DNA of 64,000 bases from Hydnum rufescens UP504 (taxonomy: Eukaryota > Basidiomycota > Agaricomycetes > Cantharellales > Hydnaceae): NCBI GenBank assembly GCA_014904985.1, contig MU129054.1:2501-66500 (forward strand). Reading direction: 5' to 3'. Positions within the stretch are counted from its first letter, which is position 1. The number at the start of each line of letters is the position of its first letter. This document shows positions 1 to 11,160 of this stretch, in pieces. Below the pieces are notes generated by a model. It was not told the DNA's origin, did not search any database, and saw only the letters and a program-made list of their open reading frames with translations. The translations under genes were made by a program, and so were the position numbers.

Positions 1-366
1 CAGTCGCTGCTCTCTTTGCATGAGTTTTACTGTTAACTAACACAGTAGTTTCCATTCTAGATCAGGGAGTCCAACCACAATATGCGAACACCCATGCAGC
101 CACGAACCCACAAGGAGACGAATGAAACCCGCAAGTGAATGGGTGAATGACCATGCACACAAGCCATGGAGGAACATAATGAGCCACACATCTGCTATGG
201 CGGGTGTGTGGTAATTTAAGGTAACATAATCTTCCATGTCTGACTGTGCAAAAGGAGCAGCACAGGCTGCTCCTTTTGCATGAGTTTCCTTGTCTTACTA
301 ACTTAGTACTTTATTAGATTCTTATTGAGCCCACCACCCACACCAACCCAAACACCCCCCCTCCTG
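1..366. other. No gene recognised
   Basis: No coding segment is supported here. The only open frame of note, about 66 codons on the minus strand, has no family resemblance. The stretch leads into a C-rich run and then an ATA-type microsatellite. It probably belongs to the repeat that interrupts the Gypsy pol gene to its right. Confidence 0.4.
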
Positions 367-415
367 TATGTATATAATGATAATGATAATAATAATAAAT
401 AAATAGTCATAAATA
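367..415 (+). repeat. ATA/GATA microsatellite tail, repeat family shared with 24.18 kb
   Basis: The run goes from tatgtatataat through ATA/ATG trinucleotides into aataaataaatag and cataaata. The same order of blocks, after a C-rich segment, occurs at 24174-24232 in the same orientation. Two such copies suggest the 3' end of one dispersed repeat rather than two chance microsatellites. Confidence 0.55.
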
Positions 416-479
416 AGTATGTGGTACTGAATTGGAGTACCTCAGAGATTCAAACCCACCTCTATATCCCCAGGGATGG

Positions 480-585
480 TGGGTTCTTGGCGGGTTTTAG
501 CCAAGGGTCCACATTGGCACTCCCACCCCGTGGGATCAATCCCCGCGGGGTCAAAACCCATGGGTTTCGAAACCCCATGCAATAC
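480..585. repeat. Cluster of short perfect palindromes at a Gypsy pol break point
   Basis: Within about 60 bp there are three perfect palindromes: CCCCGCGGGG, AAACCCATGGGTTT and GGGTTTCGAAACCC, plus near-palindromic G/C-rich flanks. The Gypsy reading frame to the right stops being Gypsy-like at about 585, so this looks like the end of another mobile repeat joined to a truncated pol gene. Confidence 0.45.
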
Positions 586-2482
586 CCTAGACGTAGTTGG
601 TGATTTCGTGGAACATAGACTTTTCCCCCAAGGAGAATGAGCCCATCAGATACAGCCCAACTATCATCATTTGACACATCAAGGTTTTCTATTGCCTTGG
701 CCACCAATTCATCTAGATCCTTGGAGTTACAAATCCTCCTTTGGAAATCTGCTCCAAGACCCTGAATGGGTAGGCTTTCTGCTGCCTTAATCTGGAAGAG
801 TTCTGGGGGAAGGAGGGTTTGATTTCAATTATCACCTTCTCCTCGATGATGGTCAGCTTGTCGTGATAATGCATCAGGCTTAGTGGAACTCTTTCCAGGG
901 CAGTGGACAATGCAAAAGTCAAATCAGGATAGGAACAGGGACCAACGTGCTTGTTGCTGATTAAGAGATTGAGCTGACATGAAATAGAGAAGGTTGTGGT
1001 GATCAGTCAAGATTTCTACTTGATGTGCTGCTCCCTCAAGGAGGTGTCAGAATTCTTGGAATCCCCAAATAATTGCTAGCAACTCTTTGTCATGAATCTC
1101 GTAGTTGCGTTCCACCTCGTTTAGACTCTTGGAGATGAAGCCCACTGGGTGCCACTTGTCATCATCCCATAGTTGGGAGAGGACAGCACCTGTGGCGAAA
1201 TCAGAGCTATCGGCTTCTAGGTGGTAGGGTCGGTCTGCATCTGGGTGGATGAGAATTGGTGTGGAAACAATGGCCTTCTTCAACTCATCAAAGGCCTTCT
1301 GCTGATTGTCTGTCCATTTCCATGCTGCATCCTTGTGGGTGAGCTGATGAAGGGAATTTGCAATATGTGAAAAGTTTTCAATGAAGTGCCAATAGAAATT
1401 GACAAAACCAAGGAATGACTGGACCTCCTTTACAGTGGTAGGAGAAGGCCAATCCTGAACTCCAGCAACCTTGACAGGGTCCATTCCAATCCTTCCAGGA
1501 GACAGGACAAGTCCCAGATATTCCACTGTGGTAGCCCCAAAAGTACACTTCTCTGCCTTGAGGAATAGATGGTTTTCCTGTAGGATTTGAAGGACCTTTC
1601 GAACAACTTCATAATGCTGTGTGAGAGTTTCTGTGAACACCAGGATGTTGTCCATGTAGACAGCTACAACCCCTTCAGCCACAAGATCTCGGAAGAGGTG
1701 ATTCATCATAGTTTGGAAAGTTGCTGGGCTATTGCACAATCCGAAGAACATGACAAGGGGTTTGAAGAGCCCTCGATTGGTGCGGAATGCCGCCTTCCAT
1801 TTGTCTCCTTCCTGCATCCGAATATTGTTGTAGCCCCATCTCACATCCAACTTTGTGTGAAGAACTTGGCTTGTGCAACCTGATTTAAGATGTCAGTCAC
1901 CAAGGGTAGAGGATATGCATTCTTCTGCATAGCAGCATTAAGCTTTCGGTAGTCTTGGACAAAGTGTAAACCTCCATCCTTTTTCTTGACAAAGAGAACA
2001 GGAGCTGCAATAGGTGACTTAGAGGGGTGAATTTGTCCAGTTTCAAGATGCTCTTTAAGGAAGGCGTCCATCTCCTTCTGCTCATTTGGAGACAAGGGGT
2101 ATAGCTTGGTCCCCATGGGTTTGACATCTTCCTTTAGCTCAATGGCATGATCCCAAGGACGACGTGGGGGGAGACAGTCAAAGGATTCCTTGGCAAAGAC
2201 ATCCCAGTAGTCATGGTACTGTTTAGGCATCATTTCTTCAAAGGGATGCTTTACAAAAGTCTTCTTGTGCTGTTCTATGGCAAGGCGAGTAGATATAGAT
2301 TCCGTGGCTGAGATGATTTCATGAGGGCAGAGGAATGCTACAAGCATACGATCTTCCATGCATACATATTCCTGATTGTCATCTGGTGGCTTCTCACCCA
2401 TTCTCATTGATAAAGTGCCTGGCAGGTCACCTGGCACTACTACCAAAGAAGAGGAAGAGGGCACAGCCATGTGAGAGGAAGA
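586..2482 (-). pseudogene. pol: Ty3/Gypsy pol remnant: reverse transcriptase and RNase H, truncated before integrase
   Basis: The 5' part (2482-1854) encodes the start of a Gypsy RT (PLSPNEQKEMDAFLKEHLETG, then PVLFVKKKDGG and YRKLNA). A two-base CA duplication near 1853 shifts the frame. The rest (1850 to about 586) carries the RT palm with YMDN in place of the usual YxDD, KCTFG.TVEYLG, the RNase H start with AIVSTPILIHPDADRPYHLE, and DHHNLLYF near its end. The frame then continues through the linker that normally precedes integrase (SDGLILLGGKVYVPRN) and is lost at the palindrome cluster. In-frame TGA codons sit at 1047 and at two places further on. With the frameshift, the stops and no integrase, the gene is dead. 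The YMDN site may be ancestral or a mutation. Confidence 0.85.
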
Positions 2483-3162
2483 TCATGAGGAAGAGAGCTG
2501 AGGTTGAGAGGTCCTATTAATCCCATGATCCCCCTTGGAAGGCCAAGGCAAGCTATCTCCCGGGAGATGTTCACCTCCAGCATTTGCCCTGACTGACAAA
2601 CTGGGCAAAGACATGGTAACATCTCCATGGCGATCACACATGGGAGGAGGATTATGTGAGGATGTAGATGCAGCACCTAAGGTTCCTCCAGAGTGTCTGC
2701 TTGCCATGACTTCATGGACACATCGCAACCCACAATCATCAGGGCACCTTGTCATGTCTACCTTACCTGTCAACCAGTTGATCTCAGGGTTGTGATGAAC
2801 AAGCCAAGTATGCCCCATGATAAGGGGAACCCATCCTATAAACTGGTCACAGCAAACGTGGTCTTCTCTGAATGGTTGCCAAAGCACATGAGGAGGTCAA
2901 CTTCTTCCCAAACAGAGCCTGCATCATTAGGGGTGCCATCAATGTTGTAAAGCGGAATTGGCTGCGGAAGTTGCCAAGTTGGGAGATTTTTGGCTTTAAC
3001 AAACTCATGATCAATCAACATCCCCATCACTCCTGAATCAAGTAGAGCATCCACAGCCATAGGTTGACTACTGTCAAGGGTTTGTAGGTGGACCTTTAAT
3101 TCAGTGGCTTGTTGAAGATAAGTGGAGTGGATGTAGAATGGGGGAATGGTGGGTGGTGACAT
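2483..3162 (-). pseudogene. Gypsy aspartic protease region, frameshifted
   Basis: The upstream half has the retropepsin-like active site context LLDSGVMGMLIDHEFVK, followed by PIPLYNIDGTPNDAGS. After a frameshift near 2835 the second half has IMGHTWLVHHNPEINW, which matches LIIGHTWLHHHNPEINW in the Gypsy element at 63.7 kb. The two elements are therefore siblings. The segment ends at an in-frame TGA at 2483, just before the RT part. It would process Gag-Pol in a live element. Confidence 0.8.
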
Positions 3163-3394
3163 GTCTTCTTCTTATGTAGGCCATCAATATAGTCGTAATC
3201 CATCATATCAATTGTGGGTCCTACTGTACAAGTTTCAAGAAGAGAGAATTGGTTGGTCGAACAGGGTGTGTCTTTCACTGTCAATGTCTTCAAAAATCCA
3301 TGGCCACACCATCATTTCCATCCTCAGGCTTGGGTGTCAGAGTGGCACAAACTTTCTCCACTAATTCCTCCATCTGCTCAGCTGACAAAGCTCC

Positions 3395-4486
3395 TCGAAT
3401 GGATCAAGAATGGGGTGGTTCTGGACAGTCCCAAGCAATGTGTCCTGGTTTGTTGAAATTCCAGCATAGACCAGCGACTCGACGAGGGTTACTCTGGTGA
3501 CAGTTCGAGTCCAGGTCCATGGGTTCATATGAGGAAGATGAAGGTGCAGCAGCAGCAGGATGGGCTGAGGTAGAGGGAGCCTGGGAGGCAGAAGTAGAAG
3601 TAGAAGTGGGGGAACAGAAGGGTCAATTTGTGCCTGGGCAATTATCCTGGTGGGGAAGGGTAGAGGAAAAGGAATGCTGTTCATTGAATCATTGCCACAG
3701 CTTATCGATATGAGTGGCCTTGTCTTTCCATTCCTGGAGAGTTCGAGGTAGGGTGTCGAGGTGTATCTTCTCGACCAGGTTGCGGAGCAACCCATGCTCA
3801 TAAGCATCCATGAGGGCTCCATCATTGAAGCCTGTCTTCCCAGATATGGCCTCAAAGGCTGTAGTGTACTCTTTGGCAGTCATTCCTCGAGTCATCTTCA
3901 AGGAATGAGGATGTTGATGGGCATGAGCCTCTCAGTCTGCATCACCGAAGGCTGCCTAAAAATGGGTGCCAAATGTTTCCCAATCAGGGAAGGGAGAATC
4001 GCCATCCAGGATAGCGCAAGTATAATTTGAAGCCCAATCACCAGCACTTCCTCCTTGCATATAGGAGAGGGTGTAGAGGATCTTTGTCTGGTCACTTGGA
4101 AAAGATTTGGGTCAGATAGCAATGTTGAGTTTAAGGGAATGGAGGAAAGGGTCTGCCTTCTTTTGGTCACCACCAAAGATCTCGGGATCTGCTGCCTTGG
4201 GAGGATGAGCAGAGTCAGAAGGGGCAACAGGCAGAGTAGGAGGAACTTCAACAATGGGAGCAGGAAGGTTTTCAACAACAGCTCTGGTGATTTCCCTGAC
4301 CTCAGTCATCAGGGTTGCATGAGAAGAGGCATCCATGCGCAGGGTAGCCACCAGCTGTTGGAGCACAATGGTCTGCTGCTCTAGTTGCTCATACCATTGT
4401 CGTTGCTCCTCCATGATGTGACGAAGGCCTGCCCCAGCATCTCCAAAGACAGAAAAGGCATCAGCAGGGATCTCATTGGTATCCAT
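3395..4486 (-). pseudogene. gag: Gypsy gag remnant with damaged zinc knuckle
   Basis: The start at 4486 gives a Gag-like N terminus with a glutamine-rich coiled-coil segment (LEQQTIVLQQLVATL), then the retrotransposon-gag core (MTRGMTAKEYTTAFEAISG, LMDAYEHGLL). The same frame runs to about 3689 with stops at 4112 (TGA), 3956 (TAG), 3932 (TGA) and 3689 (TGA). Downstream, near 3425-3475, a zinc-knuckle-like segment reads CWNFNKPGHIAWDC: the second cysteine of the CX2CX4HX4C motif is Phe, so it probably could not bind zinc. Order and sequence parallel the Gag at 62.2-63.1 kb. Confidence 0.82.
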
Positions 4487-4551
4487 GAGGAGAGGAGGTG
4501 AAAAAGGTAAAGAAGATGTTTGTGGAGTCGAGGAGGTGAGTTTCGATCTTC

Positions 4552-4756
4552 TGTCAGGGCGACACTGCTGTCGAGGTCACAAACAGAAAGAGGAAAGAGA
4601 TTAATTAACCACATGCCTATTGCAGTGGGAATCCTGAGCAAACAGCAACAACAACAGCTATGCACAGACTCGCACCTATCGCAGTGGGAATCCTGAGAGA
4701 TCAAAACTGGTGATCCCCCAACTGCAAAGGGCTATAAGTACTACTTCCTGCACACA
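4552..4756 (-). repeat. Gypsy LTR remnant (3' part of the 5' LTR), minus orientation
   Basis: Read on the minus strand the sequence ends with CCCTGACA followed by GAAGA, the same LTR end and following bases as in the plus-strand Gypsy at 62172. It holds two copies of CTCAGGATTCCCACTG (4682-4697 and 4623-4638, plus-strand coordinates) and a possible TATA-like ctataagta near 4730. The outer end of the LTR was not found; the boundary at 4756 is a guess. Confidence 0.65.
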
Positions 4757-4880
4757 GTCTCCATAGCCACCACAGCCCATCAAAGCAACATATCCCACAG
4801 CCTGTACAGCCCATCGCCACAGCCCATCAACCATCAACCATCAGCCTAGCCACCACAGCCCATCACCACAGCCTCCACAT
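4757..4880. repeat. Degenerate CACAGCCCATCA repeats
   Basis: At least four copies of cacagcccatc, with variants, are spread over about 120 bp. They may be part of the U3 of the adjacent LTR or an independent minisatellite. Confidence 0.5.
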
Positions 4881-4901
4881 GACATAGCCCAAAGCTCACT
4901 C

Positions 4902-5267
4902 TCACCTATACTTGGAAGCTGCTGCCCTTACTGGTACTCCAAAGGTATCGTAGGAGTCAAAAGACTGAAGTGATGATGAAGGGGCAGGGATTGGAATGGG
5001 GGATGAGGGTTCAGGGACCAAGGGAGGCGTAGGAGGAGGAGTCTGAATAGGTAACTGCAGGGACTCACATGGGGGATGAGGTGACAAGGGGTGCTGACAT
5101 AGCCCCAGATGCTGCCACAGAAAGATTGTCCAGCCCACAGCCTGCTGACCTAAGCCCAATGATACAAGGGAAATAATGATAAGAAGGATGCCCATAATTA
5201 TAGCAAGAATGACCAGAATCCCATGACTGAGAGAGGAGGTAGGAGGATTCAAGGGTATAGGCACCAT
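4902..5267 (-). CDS. Hypothetical ORF with one membrane segment and a proline-rich tail
   Basis: This 121-codon frame has one strongly hydrophobic stretch near residues 15-40 (ILVILAIIMGILLIIISLV) followed by a Pro/Ser-rich tail (PTPPLVPEPSSPIPIPAPSS). I recognise no family. It lies just outside the minus-strand Gypsy gag and LTR and could be chance coding within an LTR, part of another repeat, or a small membrane protein. No intron or regulatory evidence supports expression. Confidence 0.25.
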   Translation of the reverse strand: MVPIPLNPPTSSLSHGILVILAIIMGILLIIISLVSLGLGQQAVGWTIFLWQHLGLCQHPLSPHPPCESLQLPIQTPPPTPPLVPEPSSPIPIPAPSSSLQSFDSYDTFGVPVRAAASKYR

Positions 5268-5370
5268 ATGATAAGATCGACGTGGATGATACTCTAATGG
5301 GTAACTCCAAAATCGGAAGCAGTGTCAGTTCATTGCTGACATCCTCATTGAACTCAACAGAAACAATCAC

Positions 5371-6282
5371 CTCAACTCTCTACTTAAACTTGATTAGTAT
5401 CTCTCCAGTGCCTATGTAGAACTCAGTACTCACAAAAGATGTTGCAAACACAGACTCCACCCTGACTCTGAGAGACTTGAAGCACCATGTAAGATAGTAT
5501 ATGCAGAGGAACAGGTACCCTGTATCCCCCTGCCAGGCTATTTCTCACAGTGTGCAAGGTCTGGGATGGGGTGGCTGACTCACAACCACACAGCATGAAC
5601 CATCTCTGACATACCTTTCCAGGGGTGCCTGCAACTTTAAGGTCTGAGTCCTGAGGGTACCACACAATAGGCTAACCACTTACTCATTCCAACACCAGCT
5701 CCCTCTCACTATCAGCATGTACTACTGCCATGTTTCTAAATGAAATCCCCATCAGACTTGTACAAGGTGAGGGATTGATCCACAACTCACCTTCAGTGAC
5801 CAAGCACACCCTTGATAAACTAAAGCAATGAAATGTTGCCACTTGTAGGCCTCAGCCAATGTCCAGAACAGCTGGAGCCAATTCATGGTCCACAAGGAGA
5901 CTAACTCACCTGTGACACACATCAGATGGGCAGATATTGCTAGTCAGAAAGCCTCACCTCACATGGATAAGAAACCCCACTGGTCATGACTTTGATCCCT
6001 ACCATAGGGATTCAGGGAAATTGTCAGTTGATAGCTGATTCACATTCATGATGTATGCTCAGAACTGCCTGCCAAAGTGCAAGAGATTAGGATTGAGACT
6101 TGCCTTGCTGGCCAAGTATTAGGCCCATGTCATCTGTTGCAACATTCAAGAATGTTATTAGTACTTGTTTGAGTCTAAGGCCTTGCAATGCTCATGGTGT
6201 GCAAGCCACATGATTGGCCTTGTGACACACATGAGGCATCAGGGAACACATACAGAGAGTAACTCACTAGATGAGTGCCAGT
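5371..6282. other. No gene recognised
   Basis: There is no coding segment with family resemblance. Sequence character resembles degraded retroelement DNA rather than host genes. Confidence 0.4.
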
Positions 6283-6460
6283 GTCAGGGCCATGCTGCGA
6301 CAAGAGCACCAAACAAATGCAAACACAAATAATTCCAGCTAAGTCCAGTGTAAGTCTGGCTAAGTCTGAAAGAATCCAGGAAAGAGTGAGAGAGAGAATC
6401 TGGAGAGACTGGAGGAGCAGTCCAGCAGTCTGGAAGGGACTAGACAGAGTCACCTTACTA
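6283..6460 (-). repeat. Gypsy LTR end remnant, minus orientation
   Basis: Starting with TGTCAGGG, this is a diverged reverse complement of the last 170 bp or so of the LTRs at 31052-31780 and 61484-62172. It shares the CAAATGCAAACACAAATAA segment and the repeated CTTAGCC / CTTACACCGGACTTAG block. Similarity fades after about 6460, with a possible weaker patch near 6540. No partner LTR or internal sequence of its own was identified. Confidence 0.65.
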
Positions 6461-6956
6461 AGTAGCAACCAGTTTATTAATGACTCACCCTCTTTGCAAC
6501 TCCCTTTATTACCATTTATTCTCAATTATGACTCCACCAGGAGTGAGTCACTTCTTCCTAAGCACAGCCACCTTAGAAAAGGTGTAAAAGCAAGCAGAAT
6601 TTCTTGTTCCCCCCCATCAATCCCCTCTTTGGAATGGTCACTGTCAACAAAACTGCTTCTTTCTAATAAAAGTCTTGTTCTAAAGCCATACTGGAGCTAA
6701 GTCATCTTCAAGGTTGTTGAGACAAAGCTACTAGGAGCCATCTACACGAAATTCTGAGCCAAGGACAGTTGCAGAACCTAAGGTTAGAGTTGCTGGACAT
6801 CCAAGGTAAAGTTAAGTCAAGTCAAGTCTGGTCATATAAGAAGATTGAACCCTGCTAAACACACTAACAGAGTTAGAACAAGTCTAGCATTCATAGATAT
6901 CCGCATTTTGAGTATTCTGACCAGGAGAACGTAAACAATAGCATGCAAATATCAGT
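6461..6956. other. No gene recognised
   Basis: Nothing coding is supported. It lies between an LTR remnant and a decayed transporter gene. Confidence 0.35.
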
Positions 6957-8420
6957 AAACAGTCCAATGCAACACGTAAGCCTTCTTGTAAGCAGTCCAC
7001 CTAAGCTCCGTTCTATCTCGCCAAGTTGCCCAAGCACTAAGGGCCGCGGCGATAATAGAAGCCACGACGGTCATCTTGAGACTAGCAGCGTAGCAAGACG
7101 ACCCATCGAAGCAAAGCTGCTCCGCATTCCCCCCGGCACCCCGACTTAGGATACCCCCGAGATCAGAGATGGCCCTGGCCACGGGATTGGGAGACGTGGG
7201 ATGATCAGGTGCAGCGTGCTCGTCCAAGTTTCTCCCGAATGCGATACTGAATATATTACCCTCGATAACGGGTGCGATGCCCATGAAAGCCCAGTTCATG
7301 GAGAAATAAGGGAGACCGAACCAATCCAGCAGGACGACGGTTGCATGACTGAACATGGCGCCACATGCAAGGCCGAGGGTCGCAGATGGCAGGAAAGGTT
7401 TCTCGGGACGAGTCGTATACTGTACAGGGCGAGCAGTTGGGAAGCGATGAAACCAATAGAGATTGGGATTAACCACGTGACTCACTGGACGTTGTATTTA
7501 TGCTTTCCAAAGTCGGAGCTGACGCCTTTCTGAGTTCTGAGAAGGCATAATTGAAAGAATAAGTAAGCGAAACAGATTTAAGGGCAAATTATGTAACTAT
7601 TGCAATGCGGCCAAAGCAGTTCATGACACTGATCGTGGAAATCTGGGCTGCTTGAATCTTCGCTGCCTGTCCCTCGTTCCAATGATCAGGTGAACCTTGG
7701 GCCACAAGCGCCTGTGCGATCGACCCTACATTGTTAATCCTGTTCAAAAATACCTGGTAAGCCGGAGTCCGAATCTTACTTTGTACCAAACACACTCACA
7801 TTATTGCTGTCCCAGCCACTAGAAGGCGAGAATCAGTAGGAAACGGGAATTAAACTCGAAATTTCCCATTTTGTAAAAAAAAAAAAATTGAATCATGCAC
7901 GTAGTGAGACAATCAGAAATCTATGGAAGAAATCAATTTCTTGCCATGTATATCCACAGTACCTTTGTCTTTGTGGGTGAGGTAGACAAAATCTTCATCC
8001 AGCTCTTCATTCAGGGAAAACTTGTCAATGTGGTCCAAGTCGTGCATATGATGCAAAGAAAGCCCATCATCGGCATTTCCAGGGGGCGCGATGCCAAAAT
8101 CTACTGCAGGAAGATCGAAGAGGACACCGGAGATATAGAGCGTCCTTTAACTAATGGGGGACTCTGAATTCGAGAAACCGGGTGGATGAAGGAAGAGGCA
8201 CATGCAAAGTGGAGGGATCAAGATCTGTGGATCAAGGGTGCGTTGGATTCAGCAAGGATCGGTGTGTGACGATGAAAAATCCTAGAACCATTGGAGGAGC
8301 TGTTCCTAAAGCCAGGACCAGACGGAAGGTTGACGTATTTCCTGGGAAGATCGTATGTGCGATGGTTGAAAACAAGAATGCAGAAAGACCGAATCCTGAA
8401 ACGACAAGCCGTGTAACCAT
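6957..8420 (-). pseudogene. MFS transporter pseudogene (Mch1/nodulin-like type)
   Basis: Pieces of a membrane transporter occur in order on the minus strand. Near 8420-8260: TRLVVSGFGLSAFLFSTIAH and LVLALGTAPPMVLGFFIV. Near 8060-7900: a polar loop ending GKKLISSIDF followed by TGA where Trp is expected. Near 7795-7595: RINNVGSIAQALVAQ and AAQISTISVMNCFGR. Near 7485-6957: NWAFMGIAPVIEGNIFSIAFGRNLD and CYAASLKMTVVASIIAAALSAWATWRDR. This order and these motifs fit fungal monocarboxylate-like MFS proteins. The pieces are separated by intron-like gaps, but stops and frame changes make function unlikely. The N-terminal exons are missing beyond 8420. Confidence 0.7.
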
Positions 8421-8479
8421 GGCACGCTATAGCGAATGTTTCAACGAGATACTGGGCATTGAGTATCGTGACAGTTTCA

Positions 8480-11160
8480 ACTATGACTTCGTTTTTCGAT
8501 TTGAACGGAGAGTGAAGATTCGCGCTCACCTCTGCCTGTACAGACAAGCCAAACACCTCGTCAGCTGAGGTGACCTCAATAAACATATGAACAATGAGCA
8601 TGCTCGCAGTGCGGTCGGACGGGGATTTCGAAGAGATCAGACGGGCGAGTGTTGCATTTCACCGCGGATGCCTTTCAATACGCAGCGAAAACGGCTTGGT
8701 TCGCGGGCCTTCTATGTGCAGAGGCAAGAATCCGTGAGGAACCCCTGTCAGTTCACTGCACGATTTGAGAGGTTGATGTGAGTGGTAGGAGTCTGGTCAA
8801 TGTAATTGTATGCACGTAGAGATTGGAAATGATTTAGGCCCTGGGGATCCACCATGAGCAGGTGAAGATCACGCTAATTTATGATGGCATGTGAAAGGTC
8901 CATCGAAGGGGTATCAGATGGATAGAAGATGATTCCATATTGAACATCGGAGATCGCGTCGATGGCTATAAGCGACAATATTACGTAATCTTCTGATCGG
9001 TACACTTCTCGTTGCTTTCGTTCAATCAATTCCCTTTATCTCTTGTAAAGGATGGAGTCAGTACACTTTCTGCACCCCTAGTGTTATAAACGCCCTTCCT
9101 CAGAGGGAGAAGCCAGATGAGTGAGGCTTTACCTCAGATGCTTGAGGAGGTGTATGAAAATGCCGATCTCCTGGAGGGATTCCTACTGGGTGATCCCTTC
9201 GCTTCTACGGACACCCTATCAAGCTCGAACGTACATCTCTTTCACTAGTACGCGGTGACACTAGTAGGATCTCACTTACTTTCATCTTGGAGAACAGTCC
9301 CGATCCACAGGGAACATATCTCCGCCGTTCTTCCTTGCTCTCTTCCCTCTATCACGCAATCAACTTGTCCACACCTTCGGAATGGTGCCAAAATCGGGAT
9401 GGAGTTAGGCATGAATTCTTACTACTGAAAGTTGAACGACCCGAACACCGTATGGCTACGTCTTGACCGCCGACTGCACGAAGACCCAGGGCTGTAAAAT
9501 GCATATTCTCCTGTGACACTGTGAGTAATCTCATGTGCCTATGCGAATCATAACTCGACACGCTCTTTTACTCTGTTCCGATGTCTCGTGCTTGTTTGAT
9601 CTGTCACGAAGCTCAGTTCAAGTTGAGACAGAATTCACGGACCCACCTCTTCTGCAAAGGCTAGGTGATCTTTTATCTATCCTGATGGAAGATTCTCCTG
9701 ATTATAAGCTGTAATCGGTGCATATGTCCAGTTACATTTATTCCAGGAGAATTGTTACTTTTTTTGTGCGGTCATATATGGGAATCTCGTTTCAATGGGT
9801 AAAGGGATCAATGTCGTTGGCGTTCCGAGCAAATTTTCTCTGTCGCCCGCTCCACAACTGAAAGTACAAATAAAAAAGCGTATGGACATGTGGCCGTTAG
9901 CCTGTTCATCGCCTTTATATTTGCAAATGTCACTATTGACGGTTCCCTCGTAGCCCAGAGCCTTCCCCTAGTATCCCAACTCCCGAACTCCAGGATCCCT
10001 TGTCGACGGAGGGATCATCTGTTTCCCCTCCCTTCCGCACCGAGCGGTTCCCGGACGAGCTCTCGGTTTCCCCGCAGACAGAATAAGGCCATCCCATCAC
10101 CTCCCAGGAGGCATCCGATCCCCGAATCGAACATGCACCGCTCCCCATGTAATCGGATTTCAACTTCCGATCGACTTTCCAGCGTTACCAAGTCGGGGAA
10201 TGCTGCTAACCCGGGGATTCTCCCAGATATTCGACCAGATACCTGCCCAGATGGGCCCCCTCCTTCCTCATTTCCTCGCCACCCCAAGAAGAGAGCAAGC
10301 AACGCAAGTTCTATGACGTCTCTTTGGGGGGGGGGGCCCTCTGTCAGACGTCCCCCCACGTGCGGAAGCGATACGCCCAGACCTAATCCCCACAAGAAGA
10401 ACGTGCGTGGTGGTTGATTTTGGACCTGTTTATCTGGGGTGGCGTGTGACAAGGTCCAGCAGATTCTATGCTGGACTAAATCGCAAGGTACCTGCCTCCC
10501 TGGCTTATGACGCTCAAGGCCGTGTTATGGCGTGGGGCCGTAGGTCCCAGACCTTCGAACTTGAAGCGGGTTGGGTTCGTTGGGAAATGTACTTTGATTA
10601 TTTCTACATTGCCCGATCCCCCTGCTTACGTTTCCGCAAATTAGGTTCAAACTTTCGTTGGATCCAAATGGTACCTCGGATGACATCCCCAGAATCTTTC
10701 CTGTATGTGTCACCTCCACGTCAACGTCGCCTCGTGCTGCTGATAATTTATATTCAGGGGTAAAGGACCGATCAATGTTATAACGACTACCTCCGCGAAC
10801 TTTGGTAGGTACTACGATTCTGCCCCGCTATAACCATTTTCCCCTCGCTAACGATGATCTACCCCATATAGAATGCAAAGCTAAGGATTCTCAAGCTTGG
10901 TTATACGAAAGAAGCCCTGCGGATGTCATCTGCCCTTGGTGCCTTCTCAGTGTTCTTTTTGTAATGATGTAAGGTTGTAGAATCTGCTGATATTTGGCTT
11001 TGTGAACCTCCTGGTCACTATGTCTATATCATATGGTTTGATATTTTAAATCCACAGCATCCCGGGGACCTGGAGCCCGCGAAACGGCGAGATGATGCGA
11101 GACGCGGTCTATGCAGCATAAGCACAGGGGTTGATCGTCAAGCCTGCTTCACAACATTTA
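8480..11160 (+). repeat. Segmental duplication, copy A (partner at 17.0-19.8 kb)
   Basis: Collinear, diverged similarity to 17040-19800 is visible at several anchors: ttcgatttgaac...agctgagg, ggtcggacggggat, tttatgatggcatgtgaaa, taggatctcac, and the Hsp70-like exons. Both copies have the Hsp70-like pseudogene downstream in the same order, so a multi-kilobase block was duplicated rather than a single gene. Confidence 0.6.
10405..10980 (+). pseudogene. Hsp70-12-like protein pseudogene, copy A (N-terminal fragment)
   Basis: The frame starting near 10407 reads VVDFGPVYLGWRVT and, in another frame, LSGVACDKVQQILCW. It is followed by KVPASLAYDAQGRVMAWG, which fits the first phosphate-binding loop and following strand of fungal Hsp70-12A/B-like proteins (DFGTTFSGVA...KIPT.LVYD..G.V.AWG). 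A second exon-like piece near 10880-10970 encodes RILKLGYTKEALRM, parallel to copy B. The frame shifts between these pieces and no ATPase C-terminal half follows. Confidence 0.6.

Noticed and set aside
7867..7888. A-rich run as a possible retrotransposed poly(A) tail
   Set aside because: It lies inside an intron-containing, minus-strand MFS remnant and is not preceded by processed coding sequence.
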